Part shown: piece after piece, positions 22,980 through 33,699 of the stretch
Layout: each line of letters starts with the position of its first letter
Position numbering within the stretch: position 1 is the first letter of the stretch
From: Lunularia cruciata
Taxonomy: Eukaryota; Streptophyta; Marchantiopsida; Lunulariales; Lunulariaceae
Assembly: GCA_948567375.1 (NCBI GenBank)
Contig: OX419759.1
Location: forward strand, 969,303 to 1,033,302
Length of the DNA: 64,000 nt
Direction: 5' to 3'
Translations under genes and position numbers: made by a program
The notes under the pieces: model-generated
The model's input: only the letters and a program-made list of their open reading frames with translations
Database searches by the model: none
Told to the model about the DNA's origin: nothing

Positions 22980-25179
22980 GAACATCCATGAACTATTATA
23001 TGAACTATTACATTGTCATGTTGACAATCAAATGTGAATACGCAGGCTGCACAGACCACACATGCTATGCTAGTCGTGCAGGCCATGCATGAAACTTGGC
23101 TAGAGTGGCCTATGTTGTTGGCATAGCTAGCACAGGCTGCTTGTTGGACCAATGTGGCCTTCCTAGGAGGGTAAGGGCAGGTGTGGCTTGCATGGCTAGC
23201 ATCTAGACTAGTGGCTGGTTCAATTGAGATTGTTAAATTATAGTGGCTTGAATAATAGTTTATTCAATAGATTCAAATTCAAATTAACATAGGTTTCAAG
23301 GATAAAAAATTTCAACTATCCAAAACACCACAATCCAAAATGTAATCAATAATTAAACTCACATGAGGTTTAGGTTATTGTATGTTGATTGCAATGGTGA
23401 GTCCCATTGCATCAAGATCAATTTCTTGAATTGCATTGATTGAACTATTGACTTGATGCTTATCTAGCCACCTCACCTTATAAAAGTCATTGCATCTAAA
23501 ATGGTGTGATATTTGATGAGGAAGGGACACTGTTGAGTCTCCTCCATGTTGTCCTCTCCTACACATTGTAGTAAAATGGCATAGCCATTCTCTCCTCTCT
23601 CTTGCTGCCTTTGCTTTTGACTTTTGAATGCCACTCTTCAATTAGTCTAAACTCTTAAACTTAATCATAATCTTGCATCCACACCCCACCAATGGGAAAA
23701 AATTCTCTTGCTCTTGCTCACTCAAAGGTTTGCTTTGCTAAGCCATGTTTGAATAACACACGTGGTCCAAAAACTCCTAATTACACTAAAATTCTCCTCC
23801 CTATCCTTTTCTTATCAAAAACTGCTAAATCCTATTTTGGACTCTTGAGCCTTCTTGCCTTTTGTTTGGGACACTTGCTTCCTATGACGTAGCCTGCCTT
23901 CTCTCCTATCTCCTGCCTTTGCTCAATGAATTTAGGACTCTTGGACCTTCTTGCCTATTTGGGACACATGCCTCACGTGAGTGGCCTGCCTAAGAATTGC
24001 TCATGCTGTCATGTTGTGGTTTGCATAGTCATGAAAAAGTAAATTAGTATGGTTTATCTCCACACTAATGGAGTAGGTTGTATGATGGATCCCACGGTTA
24101 AGTTGTGGCTATATAAGTAATCTTGATACATGTATGTGATTGGCCACATGGGTTACAATCTTATCCTTTTCAAGGGCTCATATATATATATAGTGGAGAG
24201 TTGAACATGGTTTTTAGCAAGAGGAGTCTCAAGGGGGAGGAAGACGTTGAGAGTGAGAGTGGTAGCATAGCATGGAGATCGGGCATCAAAGAGAGAAATT
24301 GCATAGGAGATGTTCTATGCTCCCGATATGCCACTCCCAAATCCTTTTCTCATCAGAATTTAGATTCTACACCATGATGGTTACAAGTCTGGATGGTGAC
24401 ACATTTTGGAGCTGTATTCATGGAATCAATGATGGAAAACCTGGATCTTATTATCCTTCTAATGCATATTTATGAGCATCCTTTTTTTTACACGATTTCC
24501 TTCTTCATATTTATGAGCAAGTATGGGATCTAACTATTTATGTGCTCTTATAGATGGAGAATAACTCAATTTTGCTCATGAGCTTCAAGGTAGACTTGTG
24601 GGGTCCATTTGTCAAAAAGTGAAGAGACTAAATGATAAAATTCTAAGAGATTGGGTCCCAAGTAGAGAATTTCGGACCTTTGAAGGAGTTCAGGGGGGCA
24701 TTTGAGAAGGAAAGACCATGTTTGGAGAGAAAAGCTAATAGGCTACAAACTAGAGACAAAAGTCAAATGACTTGAGCAGATTCAATGAAGGATATGATCG
24801 ATTGAATCAAGGGGGTAGAATTTATACCCAAGAGAAAACATAGGAAATTTGGAGAGTTTTATGAAACACTTTAATGACTGTTAGTGGAGTTGGAGAGTAG
24901 AAATTTTTTTGAAAGTGCTAAATTCAAGAAATTTTAGTTTTGAGTCAATTTTAAATTAGATACGACTGATTGAAGTTAGTGCTTTTGGGATGTAAGGTGT
25001 TGGAGAAGAGTTGATGATGATGAAGTTTGGAATTTTGATCACTCTCCAAGTTGTGGTTTGAGTTAACTTATCAAAATTCCTAGTTTTATTGTTAGTTACA
25101 TTTTGCACCTTTTTGCAAAGGTTTCATGTGAATTTCTCAAAAGGAGAATTAAGGGTCTTGGATCAAGTATTTGGGTTTT
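22980..25179. other. Repeat-like DNA without a recognisable gene
   Basis: Around 23030-23230 there are many imperfect GGC-CATGC/GCTAGC-like short repeats. Frames at 23375-23641 (minus) and 23692-23892 (plus) are unrecognised. From 24200 to 25150 broken plus-strand frames suggest an old transposon body, but no domain could be read. Confidence 0.35.
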
Positions 25180-25249
25180 TATGGATCAATTCTTGAGCTA
25201 GGCTAACTTGTGAGCTCACAAGGTAGCCTAGCTCAAGAATTGATCCATA
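25180..25249. repeat. 70-bp near-perfect palindrome
   Basis: The left arm 25180-25214 and right arm 25215-25249 are reverse complements over 35 bp with one mismatch and no spacer. The centre reads CTTGTGAG|CTCACAAG. As a single strand it would form a long hairpin. Confidence 0.95.
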
Positions 25250-26580
25250 TCTAGGGAGTGGGATTGGTTTAGGCCATTAAACTTTGTAGAGGGTTAGACA
25301 AGGGCACAATAAGCTATTGTAGAAAATTTTGTTGGCTTTGGGGCCATGGAGAGTGAGATTTGATGTAACAAGTGTTACTAAAATACTATAATAAGCTTGG
25401 TAGAGCAATTCTATCTTCAGTTATGAATGACTTGCAATTCTCCTACTTTTTATGATTATGATTGAGGATTTTAGACTTCTAGAGGGTCAAGTGTATATTT
25501 GATTCAGAGATCTAGGGAAAACTTTCCAAGAACCAAGAGCAAAATTTAAATTAGGGATTTTGAGATTAGGGTAAAAATTACCAAAATCTGGCCAAGTTTG
25601 AGAGCTTGTCACGAGAGCTGTCATGATCAGATTGTTGATTATTTCATATCATTGGAAATCTTATCTCATAGGATTTCCACTTAATTCTAGAACACTTGAA
25701 TCCAAGTCACAAAAAAGTTTATGTCCATATGAGTTTAGCAGGCTTGTTCCCATCAAAAAGACATAGAAGTTCCCCACTTGGATTAGAAGTTGGTTGAAAT
25801 CTAAGAAAAGATTGGAGGAGGCTTGGAGTACATGTCGAAATTAGCTTGATGATAGAGCAAGAAGACTCTAAGCTCTTATGTAACAAAAAGTACAAAGACT
25901 TATTGTCAAATTCTTGTGATCAGATCCTCTTTGTGCTTGCATGCATGCATGTTTGTACACCTTGTTGGCTTGGATTGGTGTGTGGGTGTTGCGCTTAGAT
26001 TTTTTCCTTCTAAATGTGCTTTGTTTTTCTTCTTGGTAATGTTGGAAGTGATGACCAACAGAATAGGAGTGTGTGTTATGATACTAGGTTAGGTTGCCAT
26101 CTACTTCCCTAACCGGTAGAAGGAATCTTAGAAACAAGAGTGGGGGGTTCTATTAGTTGGGTATCACATGCGCTCAGATTAGTAAAGACAAGTCTATGCA
26201 CAACCTCTGATCCATAAGCTCCATAGATAGGCATTATGTGTGTTCCCAAAGAGAGAAAGTATGACAACGCTCACACTTTGTAAACTCAATTCTTCTAAAT
26301 GACACTTCCACACCTATTTATAATATCTCATGAAACATGAAATGACTCAAACCAGCTAACTCAGATCATACCTTTTTGAATTTCTTCTCCTGAAGTATTG
26401 TTTTTTATCTAGCATTTTCCACCTTTTCTTGAACTTATAGACATTTTCTCTACTTGAAAACATTCTTTCTTTCTTATTTTTCCATTTTATCTTGAACTGG
26501 TAGACATTCTCTCTACACTCAATGTATGCATTCTTTCTTTCTTGAATTCCTTAATGACATATACATGTTTACTTAAATAC
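25250..26580. other. Decayed repeat DNA, no gene seen
   Basis: Only short frames with many stops are seen. Phrases such as TGTGTGTTATGATACTAGGTTAGGTTGCCATCTACTTCCCTAACCGGTAG at 26070-26120 echo the leader of the 9.9-kb retrotransposon (29235-29290). This suggests a distant, decayed relative. Confidence 0.35.
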
Positions 26581-26581
26581 A

Positions 26582-26617
26582 TTCTTGGTGACTTATATAT
26601 ATAAAAAAGTCACCAAG

Positions 26618-26655
<38 letters not shown>

Positions 26656-26712
26656 GTATAATATGTATAATAATATAATATATATAATAAAAATTATATA
26701 TATATAATTTTG
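26582..26712. repeat. Hairpin plus (AT)n microsatellite
   Basis: TTCTTGGTGACTT (26582-26594) is the reverse complement of AAGTCACCAAGAA close downstream. A long pure (TA)n run follows (about 26621-26652), then degenerate TAATATGTATAATAT repeats to 26712. Confidence 0.9.
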
Positions 26713-27048
26713 ACTGTATATTTCAGCATGCCTTTCTTTCTCAAACTTATAAATCTATCCATTATCTTTCCAAGACCAAAATATACCAACCCAACCTTGC
26801 ATGTAGTAGCTCTAAGCTTCACTACCATTAACTCTCTACAAACAAACTTACCTTGTTTGTTAATATTTTTGAGCAAAAAGATGTGTATAGTCTAGCAAAA
26901 ATTATAGATAGAAATTTGCAATGGCTTTTTGAGCTTTATGGCTCTAAAACTTCAGGCAAAAAGATCTAAACAATTATAGACAAATATGAAATTTGAGTGG
27001 ACTATAATTCCATATTTCATGCACATCAACTATACTTGCTAGAAAGAA

Positions 27049-27350
27049 ACTATCAAAACAGTTCCATGGTGATGCAGCTCCAAAGGTATGTGACATTGAT
27101 CTCTATAAATACGCATAAACTTAGCCACTTTGACTTTGAATACTATCAAAAAAATTCCATTTTGATGTAGCTCCAAAGAGGTATCTCCAAAGAGGTATGA
27201 GACAATGATCTTTATAAATATGGAAAAGATTCATCCACTTTCACACTCTAAATACTATCAAAACACTTCTATTGTGATGTAGCTCCATAGGTATGTTTGA
27301 CATTAATTTCCCTAAATATGCATAAACTTCAACCACTCTCACATGATGAA
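27049..27350. repeat. Tandem repeat of about 93-112 bp, three units
   Basis: Units begin at about 27049, 27142 and 27254 with ACTATCAAAA(C/A)A. Each continues through GATGTAGCTCCA-like, GGTATG and ATAAATA(C/T)G-like blocks. The middle unit is longer because of an internal GAGGTATCTCCAAA duplication. Confidence 0.8.
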
Positions 27351-27579
27351 TTCTATTGAACTCCTGCCAAGTGTGAAACCAATCATAGACATAAACATAG
27401 TACATGAAAATACCACCAATATCAAGATCTATTTATTATAATAACTCATAGACTTGGATTGCTTGGATCCAACAACCTGCTAATTTGGTGGTTGAATGCA
27501 AGGCAATGTTACATAATTACATTTTTGGTGTCTTCTTTATATGCTTGATGTGGCTCAAATGTACCTCTTAGGTCTGATT

Positions 27580-27672
27580 CTACCTCTTCCAAAAAGTACC
27601 ATCTTCCTCTTCAGATGTGTCAGCCCAATTAATCAAAAAATTATGAAGAACTATGCATACAATTATTGACTT
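27580..27672 (-). pseudogene. PIF/Harbinger-like transposase, C-terminal fragment
   Basis: The minus-strand frame reads KSIIVCIVLHNFLINWADTS and ends at a stop at 27580-27582. The 'ii..CilHNfl' motif is characteristic of the C-terminal end of HARBI1-like (DDE_4) transposases. The frame is cut at 27672 by the left end of retrotransposon copy 2. A matching upstream fragment resumes at 37555. It is a remnant of a plain DNA transposon. Neither the first two catalytic aspartates nor terminal inverted repeats were found. Confidence 0.6.
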
Positions 27673-28121
27673 TGTCACGCCATTTGTAGTTCCGCATCTA
27701 GATGCTCGGACACTGGAGTTCTAGTGATGGTAGTTAGAGTTATTCTAGCAATTTCTCAAGGACTACTTTCCGACGGTTAGATTTTGTGTTCGGGGTACTG
27801 ACTTCACGGTGGGGCCCACCGTCACTTTGCACCGTTTGCACCATCAAGTGTGCCGTCAGTGGGACCGTTAGGGTTTTAGAGCTAGCTCGAGTCCAGGGGG
27901 GTATAGTTTCAAAGTGAGCTCCAGAGAGCTCACTTCTCTGATGTTGAGCCTTCGAGTTCCTGGCTATGGTGGACAGAGGCCGGTGAGCGTCACTTGGATT
28001 CTCTATGCTTGTGTGGGTGTGGCTTGACTGTAATCAATGCTCAGTTGTTGGCAGTTTATAGAGTGACAGATCAAGTATTGATCTGAGTTGAGTTGAGTTG
28101 AGAATATTAAGCAATCTGATT
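27673..28121 (+). repeat. Copy 2 terminal repeat A1 (element 5' end)
   Basis: 449 bp, TGTCACGCC...AATCTGATT. It contains a perfect 9-bp hairpin (AGTGAGCTC/GAGCTCACT, about 27912-27933) preceded by a weak TATA-like GGTATAGTTT (about 27899-27909). It is followed directly by the leader, with no B repeat after it. Confidence 0.92.
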
Positions 28122-28135
28122 ACATCAGAGAAGTG
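28122..28135 (+). promoter_or_regulatory. Copy 2 candidate self-priming site
   Basis: ACATCAGAGAAGTG lies immediately inside A1 and is perfectly complementary to CACTTCTCTGATGT at 27931-27944 within A1. That stretch lies about 30 nt downstream of the TATA-like box, where a transcript could begin. The geometry matches self-primed reverse transcription as known for Tf1/sushi-type Gypsy elements. The complementarity is observed. The function is inferred. Confidence 0.55.
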
Positions 28136-29371
28136 AAGTCAGGGGGAAATTGGGTGCAGGAACGTTGAGTGTTGGTGGTATCTCCAAGCTCGGTGGATCA
28201 TGGTAGCTCAATTCAAGTTCTGTGTTTCCCTAGTGTGAAGAAGCTTGTTCAAGTGATGCAGATTTGGCAATTAGGCGGACGGTGTGCGGAAGTGCTGGCC
28301 AAATTTTGAGCAAAGAAGGAGCAATTTTTGAGTAGTGTTGTGATTTTGAGCTCAGGAGGTGAAGGCAATACCAATTTGCTGCGAGTTGGGCTCAGAAAGT
28401 CAAATTGAAGGGGAGTTGGGAAGCTCTTGTCATGAAATTGTGATGTGGAAAAACCCGTTTTGTCAATTTGGCTCGAGTGGAAAGTTAGCGGGGGATTTGG
28501 CGGACAACCATCTTTAGGGTTTACGTTAGATTTTGGTTGGGATTTACATCAGATTTTGGCCAGATTTGGAGGAGTTTTTGCTATTTGGCCAGATCTGGAG
28601 GACTTTCGCTAGTTTGGAGGACTTTTGCAGATTTGGAGAAGTTTAGAGGCTTCGAGGCATAGGGCTGTGGGCTATGAGAGGCTACAAAGGCCTAGAAGAG
28701 CCAGCAAGCCAGCTTGCTGGCGTGAGACTAACTAGTTTAGAGTAGATCTTGGTCATTGGTTGGCAAAATCTGCCTTTCCTGCTAGATTATGTGCAGCAGG
28801 GTTTGACCCCTAGATCTCTTGTTCCTAGACTGGTGCCTTAGCCAACTGGTCCACCCTCACTTGTTGTCCTAGTGACTGCGCCACTATTATCTATACACAG
28901 GTAGCTTTGGCTAGGAGAGGCAGTTTGATCCCATTCGTGGTGATCTTGGTAGCTTAGGACTTAGATATGAACTGCTTTATGTCAAATGCCAAATGGTGGC
29001 ATAGTCAGTCCCATGTTGTGTTATGAGATGGAGGGTTTTTGTTTAGATTTCTTGTGATTGGATCCCCTCCATTCTCTACTTCTTGTTTGTGCACCATGTT
29101 TGTGTGAGGTGCCTTGACTATTGAGCGTTGGTGCTCTGGTGTGCTCTTGGTGGTGAGGCTGGAGTGATGACCAGTCAGACTACCTTTGTTTCTCTCCGGT
29201 GAGGCAGGAAGTGATGACCTGTAGACCGTGAGAGTGCGTGTTATGATGGCAGGTTACAAGTTGCCCTTCCCCTAGTGTAGTTATCTCGGTTAGAGTTACA
29301 TTAGTGGGTGGTGTTTAGTTGGTGTTGGCAAGTGGTGGTGTTGGCACTTGGTGGGGTACTTGCGGTTGTAG
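28136..29371 (+). other. Copy 2 untranslated leader (about 1.2 kb)
   Basis: There is no long frame. It contains the antisense tRNA-like block (28790-28860) and a second tRNA-related-looking stretch, TGGTGGCATAGTCAGTCCC (28994-29012). The leader of copy 1 (17445-18799) is collinear with it. Confidence 0.7.
28790..28860 (-). other. tRNA-like sequence in copy 2 leader (antisense)
   Basis: On the minus strand, GTGAGGGTGGACCAGTTGG carries an A-box-like TGGACCAGTTGG and, downstream, a B-box-like GGGGTCAAACCC. Both boxes are kept in copy 1 despite divergence around them. No cloverleaf was shown. It may be a fossil tRNA or SINE head captured by the element. Confidence 0.45.
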
Positions 29372-30720
29372 TTGATGGTTCGGGTTTACTGGTGTGGTTA
29401 CTTGGTCACGACGGAGTTCTTTGGAGATTCCAGAGGAGTTAGCCCTACAATATACAATGGGTTTACTTGGAGTGGTGCTCGGTATCAGCCTGTATCTCAG
29501 GTCCCAGTGAGGGAGGAGATTGACTCTGAGATGGAGTTTGACACAGGAGCTGATTCAATTGAGAGTGCACTTGGTGTGTCCGCACTGTTGTTGTGGGACA
29601 TGGATGAGATTTATGGGGCCTCCAAAGGCCCTAGGCGTTACTCTAGTACAGTGGGTACCATTGAATTGGATGACTTCATCCAGGAGTTTGATAGTTGGTG
29701 TGATATGCAGCAGATGCGGAACCCGACTTTGTTCACACCCTTCATGGCATGGAAGTGGTTGTTTCAGCACTTGGAGGATCCGCCGATGGATGACTACCAT
29801 GAGTTCCGGAGAGCTCATTTGGAGGAGATTGAGTTATGGAGACAGTATTGGTCTCCACACTATGTCTCCATCACTTTAGGCTCGGTGGCCAGGATTAGAT
29901 CGGCTATACCTACGAGTTCTAGCTTGAGTAGTGTGGGTGGAGCTAGTGGAGGTGCAATAGCTAGAGATAGTGCTACTACGAGTGGAGGTACCACTGCAGG
30001 AGGTGGTGTAGTACTGGGGTTTAACCCCATGGTGGAGTTCTTCCTGTGTTTGAGGCAGAACTACTAGGGAGTACAGACTGACAAGCTGAGGAGCTTGCAA
30101 GAGTTCCAGCGGAAGGCTGGAGAGAGCCTACGCAAGGCATATACTCGCATGAGGCGGCTGATCAGTTTCACTCAGGGAGTTACTGAGGCCCAAGCAGTCC
30201 AGTTTTGGTATGGGATACTAGACAGGGAGTTGCGACGTAGAGTTCGTGTTGTCATGTTGTTGCAGGCTACTTCGCTCACTTTGGCAGTAGTCTTTGGTTT
30301 GGCTGAGCGTATTGAGCTCAACATGGTGGAGGAGAGAGTGGTGACATCTAGATTTGGTAGGGAGACCTCATCCCCGGCTATGACTTCTTCTAGAGTGCAG
30401 CAGAGTGCACCATGCCTAGTTGGTTTTTGAGGACAGGGTGGACAGCCCAGATCCTATGGCGCGAGTGGAGGGCCTAGTGGAGTTAGACCCTTACCCACAT
30501 TTTTGGGTCAACAGCAGCCAGTGAGTGGTGGTGTTGCTTGTTGGACTTATGGTGGACTTCACCATCGGAGAGAGTGTACTCAGGGCAACGGACCTGATAC
30601 CTCTGTTGCATCACAACCAGCACAGAGGCAGTGTGAGCATTGCCACAGATTTGGTCACACTAGTGACCAATGTTTTGACCTACATCCGGAGTTACGGAGT
30701 GGTAGGGCTGCTATGGCAGG
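29372..30720 (+). other. Copy 2 gag with CCHC knuckle
   Basis: The N-terminal part has TPFMAWKWLFQHLEDPPM and EEIELWRQYWSPHY. A gag helical core follows (NPMVEFFLCLRQNY; EFQRKAGESLRKAYTRMRRL; AVQFWYGILDREL). A zinc knuckle CEHCHRFGHTSDQC lies at 30632-30673, with a second knuckle-like CWTYGGLHH just upstream. A Gly/Arg-rich stretch (about 30720-30800) follows. Gag forms the particle and binds RNA. Confidence 0.82.
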
Positions 30721-31539
30721 TAGTAGAGGAGCTCCAGTTCATGGAGGACGAGGTGGTAGAGGTGGTGGTAGAGGATCCACACCTAGTAGGGGTGCAGTAC
30801 TTGCTCTTACTTCTGACATAGCTATGGCTACTCGGATTGGGCAGTTGGAGCAGAGATTGGCTAGTATGGCTATTGCTCAAAGGAGATCAGATTCGGGTGT
30901 TGAGGCTTCCACCTCATATGCTGGTGATAGAGATGCTTTGGACTTCATGTGCGGAGCAGCACAGGTGGATGCATCTACAACAATGACCAGGAGTGCAGTA
31001 CGTGCTCCAGAGCCTAGAGGATCATCAGTGGAGTTGGACCCACAAAGAGAAGAGGTTGGGAGACAGGTCAGACTTCCCCAATCTTTCACGCTATCTGAGG
31101 CATTGCAGACAACATCCATGGTTCCTAGACGTCCTAGTGCATGTGTGGTAGGTGGTGATGGAGTACATGATGGACTACTTGCTAGTCAGCCACCTGCTAC
31201 TACACAGACTGAGTCTAGCATGATGTTGGAGGCGGCTCAGCTGATTATGCGGCATCCTTTGTTTTCAGCCAATGACATGTTTACATTGGGAGTTGACCCA
31301 GCCCCAGTGTTCCGGTTGGCTGCCACGTTGTGTGAGAGTAGGGATGGTGCAGTTCCTACTACTAGAGAAGAGGTGGTTGGTAGTGGAGCTGACTTGGTTG
31401 AGGAGCATGGGATCCGTTCAGCGACCAATGGTTTATGGCATGCATCAGCGGCTAGACTGGAGGAGTTGCCAACTAGACCGGCTTTTGAAAGAGCGCGGTT
31501 TACACCTGGTGTTGTCCTATTGGATAACCAGAGGGGGAT

Positions 31540-32000
31540 TTTTTTGTTTGGTGGGACCTCCATGGAAGGTCTATACACCACAAAGAGTCTTGTTAGACTC
31601 TGGTGCGCAGCCCCTTATGTTGGGGAAAGCTGCAATTGTTGGTCTGGAGTTACGGAAGACCGATGTGGAGAGGTGTCCATTTTAGATCTAGACATCTCTT
31701 GGTGGTGGTTCGACACAGTACATCACACGAGGAGAGCTTGTTGTCCAGGTTCAGCCTGGTCATCTGACTAATAGCTCGGTGGTGAGAGCTCAAGCTATTG
31801 CGACGATAGCTGAGTCATATGATGTGCTAGTTGGGGGAGCAGTGTTATACCCTATGGGTTTCAGCATTGACTATTGGGAAGAGACAACCTCTTATAGACC
31901 TGGTTGGCAGTCTGGTGAGGGACGGGTATGTCGCCTACCAGTATGCTTCAGTAGTGGCAGTCTTGGTTCACTACAGTCCGGGACCATGGCATCATCAATT
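31540..32000 (+). other. Copy 2 aspartic protease region
   Basis: VLLDSGAQPLMLGK is encoded with DSGA at 31596-31607, the retropepsin active-site motif. YPMGFSIDYWEETTSY follows at about 31850-31890. It lies between gag and the methyltransferase. The 300-bp stretch after it has no recognised domain. Confidence 0.75.
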
Positions 32001-32304
32001 TTGGCTTTCAGCGGTGCAGTTACTTGGCCTAGTGACTTGTTGGAGGGGAACGCCCATGCAGAGGATACTCCATTACCAGAGGAGATTACTCGGCTTTGGA
32101 ATACGAGTGGGATTGTTCCATCTACCTTGGATATTCCATTGTGGAGTTCAGAGGAGGCATTGCAGCAGCATGCAGATCAGTTGGTGCAGCAGGCTTGGAG
32201 TGGAGCCTTCGTACCATCAGGGGATGAGTGTGAGGACGAGCCTCCAGAGGCGATTGCTTTGACACCTCTGGATACCACACTCATTGCTTGGCAGTATCCA
32301 ATAG

Positions 32305-33260
32305 AGGGGATATGCCTATTGGAGTTGTTTGGTGGGATCAGCACGGACTAGCTGCGGTGTTACAGGCGGGTATTTGAGTACAGAGGTACTTGTATGTAGA
32401 GAGAGATGAGACTGCTAGGCGAGTCTCTCTACATCATGTGGCACACTTGGCCTATCGGTATCCGGAGTTATTACTGATGTCAGCAGTCAGAGGTTACCAG
32501 AAGGCCCTACCAAGAGACATTTCCTTACTGGGGGCGCATGACCTAGAGAGACATAGGCCTATTCACTTGGTGATTTCTAGATAGCCATGTTAGGGACATA
32601 CACGTGTGGGCCGCGGTTTGGGTCTTCAGGATCCTCGTTCTGGTGTGTTTTGGGAGATGTTACGGATACTACGACATCTCCAGGTTCATCAGTCTGTTTC
32701 TCCAGCTTACCTTTTGGAGAACGTTCCCTTGATGGGTGATTCTCGCACCAGAGTGGTGGCGAGTACACATAAGGTCCATTCTTGGATGGGACCTGCTGTA
32801 TTGTTAGATGCAGCCAGAGTGGGATCACGGGCTCATCGTCTTCATCTTTGGTGGACAAACCTTTTACCCAGAGAGGTTCTACATCGTAGTTATGATGGGA
32901 TTCAGCGACTTGACCACATTCTTGTTGATGATATCTTGGATGTTGGGTGTCAGTCTCAAACAGTGGTAGTGGCTGATAGGTCACCTATGGCAGTGGTGAA
33001 CCTAGTTGGACAACCTAGAGCTGCATTTCCCACACTCATGAGTTTCCTAGGGTCTCATGCTTTTCGAGAGGGAGGACCTGGACTTGTTTGGGACTCACAA
33101 TTACAGCAGTTGGTGGAGCCCAACGCTGATGAGAGAGAGCGGGCAATGGGTTTTCGCACCGGTATTATCGTTGTTCCAATAGTGTCAGAGGCATCCAGGC
33201 GTCAGGTGTTAGGTCAGGCTATGGACTTGAACTATTTGACCTGGATTGTGAGCCTTGGTT
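32305..33260 (+). other. Copy 2 C5 cytosine-methyltransferase domain (DNMT3-like)
   Basis: Motif I, CLLELFGGIST (about 32311-32347), would bind S-adenosylmethionine. YVERDETARR follows (about 32390). HLVISR precedes the ProCys region (about 32560-32600). LLENVPLMGDSR (about 32710-32745) holds the ENV motif. ARVGSRAHRLHLWWTNLLPR (about 32814-32873) resembles the DNMT3 'HRARYFWGNLPG' block. EPNADERERAMGF (about 33118-33156) and RRQVLGQAMDLN (33197-33232) match motifs IX/X. The order is canonical, unlike the permuted plant DRM enzymes. About 320 residues would be a full catalytic domain. No second domain such as PWWP or ADD is fused directly to it. The enzyme would methylate cytosine in DNA; whether it acted on element or host DNA is unknown. 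Confidence 0.88.
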
Positions 33261-33699
33261 TGGCAGAGCAGTGTAGGATGCGCTTGATAGGCATCACCAC
33301 TCAGACACTTGTGAGCCCTATGTCTATCGAGACGATTCAAGCACATGTTGGGGGCAATGGACCGAGTGGACATGGTATTCTTGGGACACATCCAATAGCT
33401 ATTAGGGAGAGTGGTCTACTTGGAGTCCATCCAGGTGAGCGTGGGCTACTTGGATTACACCCTTGGTCCACATGGGATGCAGCTAGAGGACGTGTCGAGC
33501 TTGCAGCTAGAGTGGAGGGAGTTTTTCACACAGAGGTTGGGACCTCTAGTGGTCGGGAGCATGACACTATTGCTCCCAAGGGCCCAGTGTAGCAGCCAGT
33601 CAATACGTCTTCCACTCCTACTACAGTTACAGAGGATACTTGGGAGCCAGATCTTGGACCCAAGCTTATTGGAGAGGAAAGACGGAGGGTTTGGAGGTT

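Noticed and set aside
28994-29012. TGGTGGCATAGTCAGTCCC looks like a tRNA primer-binding site.
   Set aside because: It starts with TGG and vaguely resembles an initiator-Met primer site, but it lies about 870 bp inside the end of A1. The 3' repeats do not contain the intervening sequence, so it cannot abut the LTR. The self-complementary site next to A1 fits better.
32305-33260. Host methyltransferase gene caught between elements.
   Set aside because: The domain lies on the element's strand between protease and RT, is present at the same place in both copies, and has no intron or separate start. It belongs to the element.
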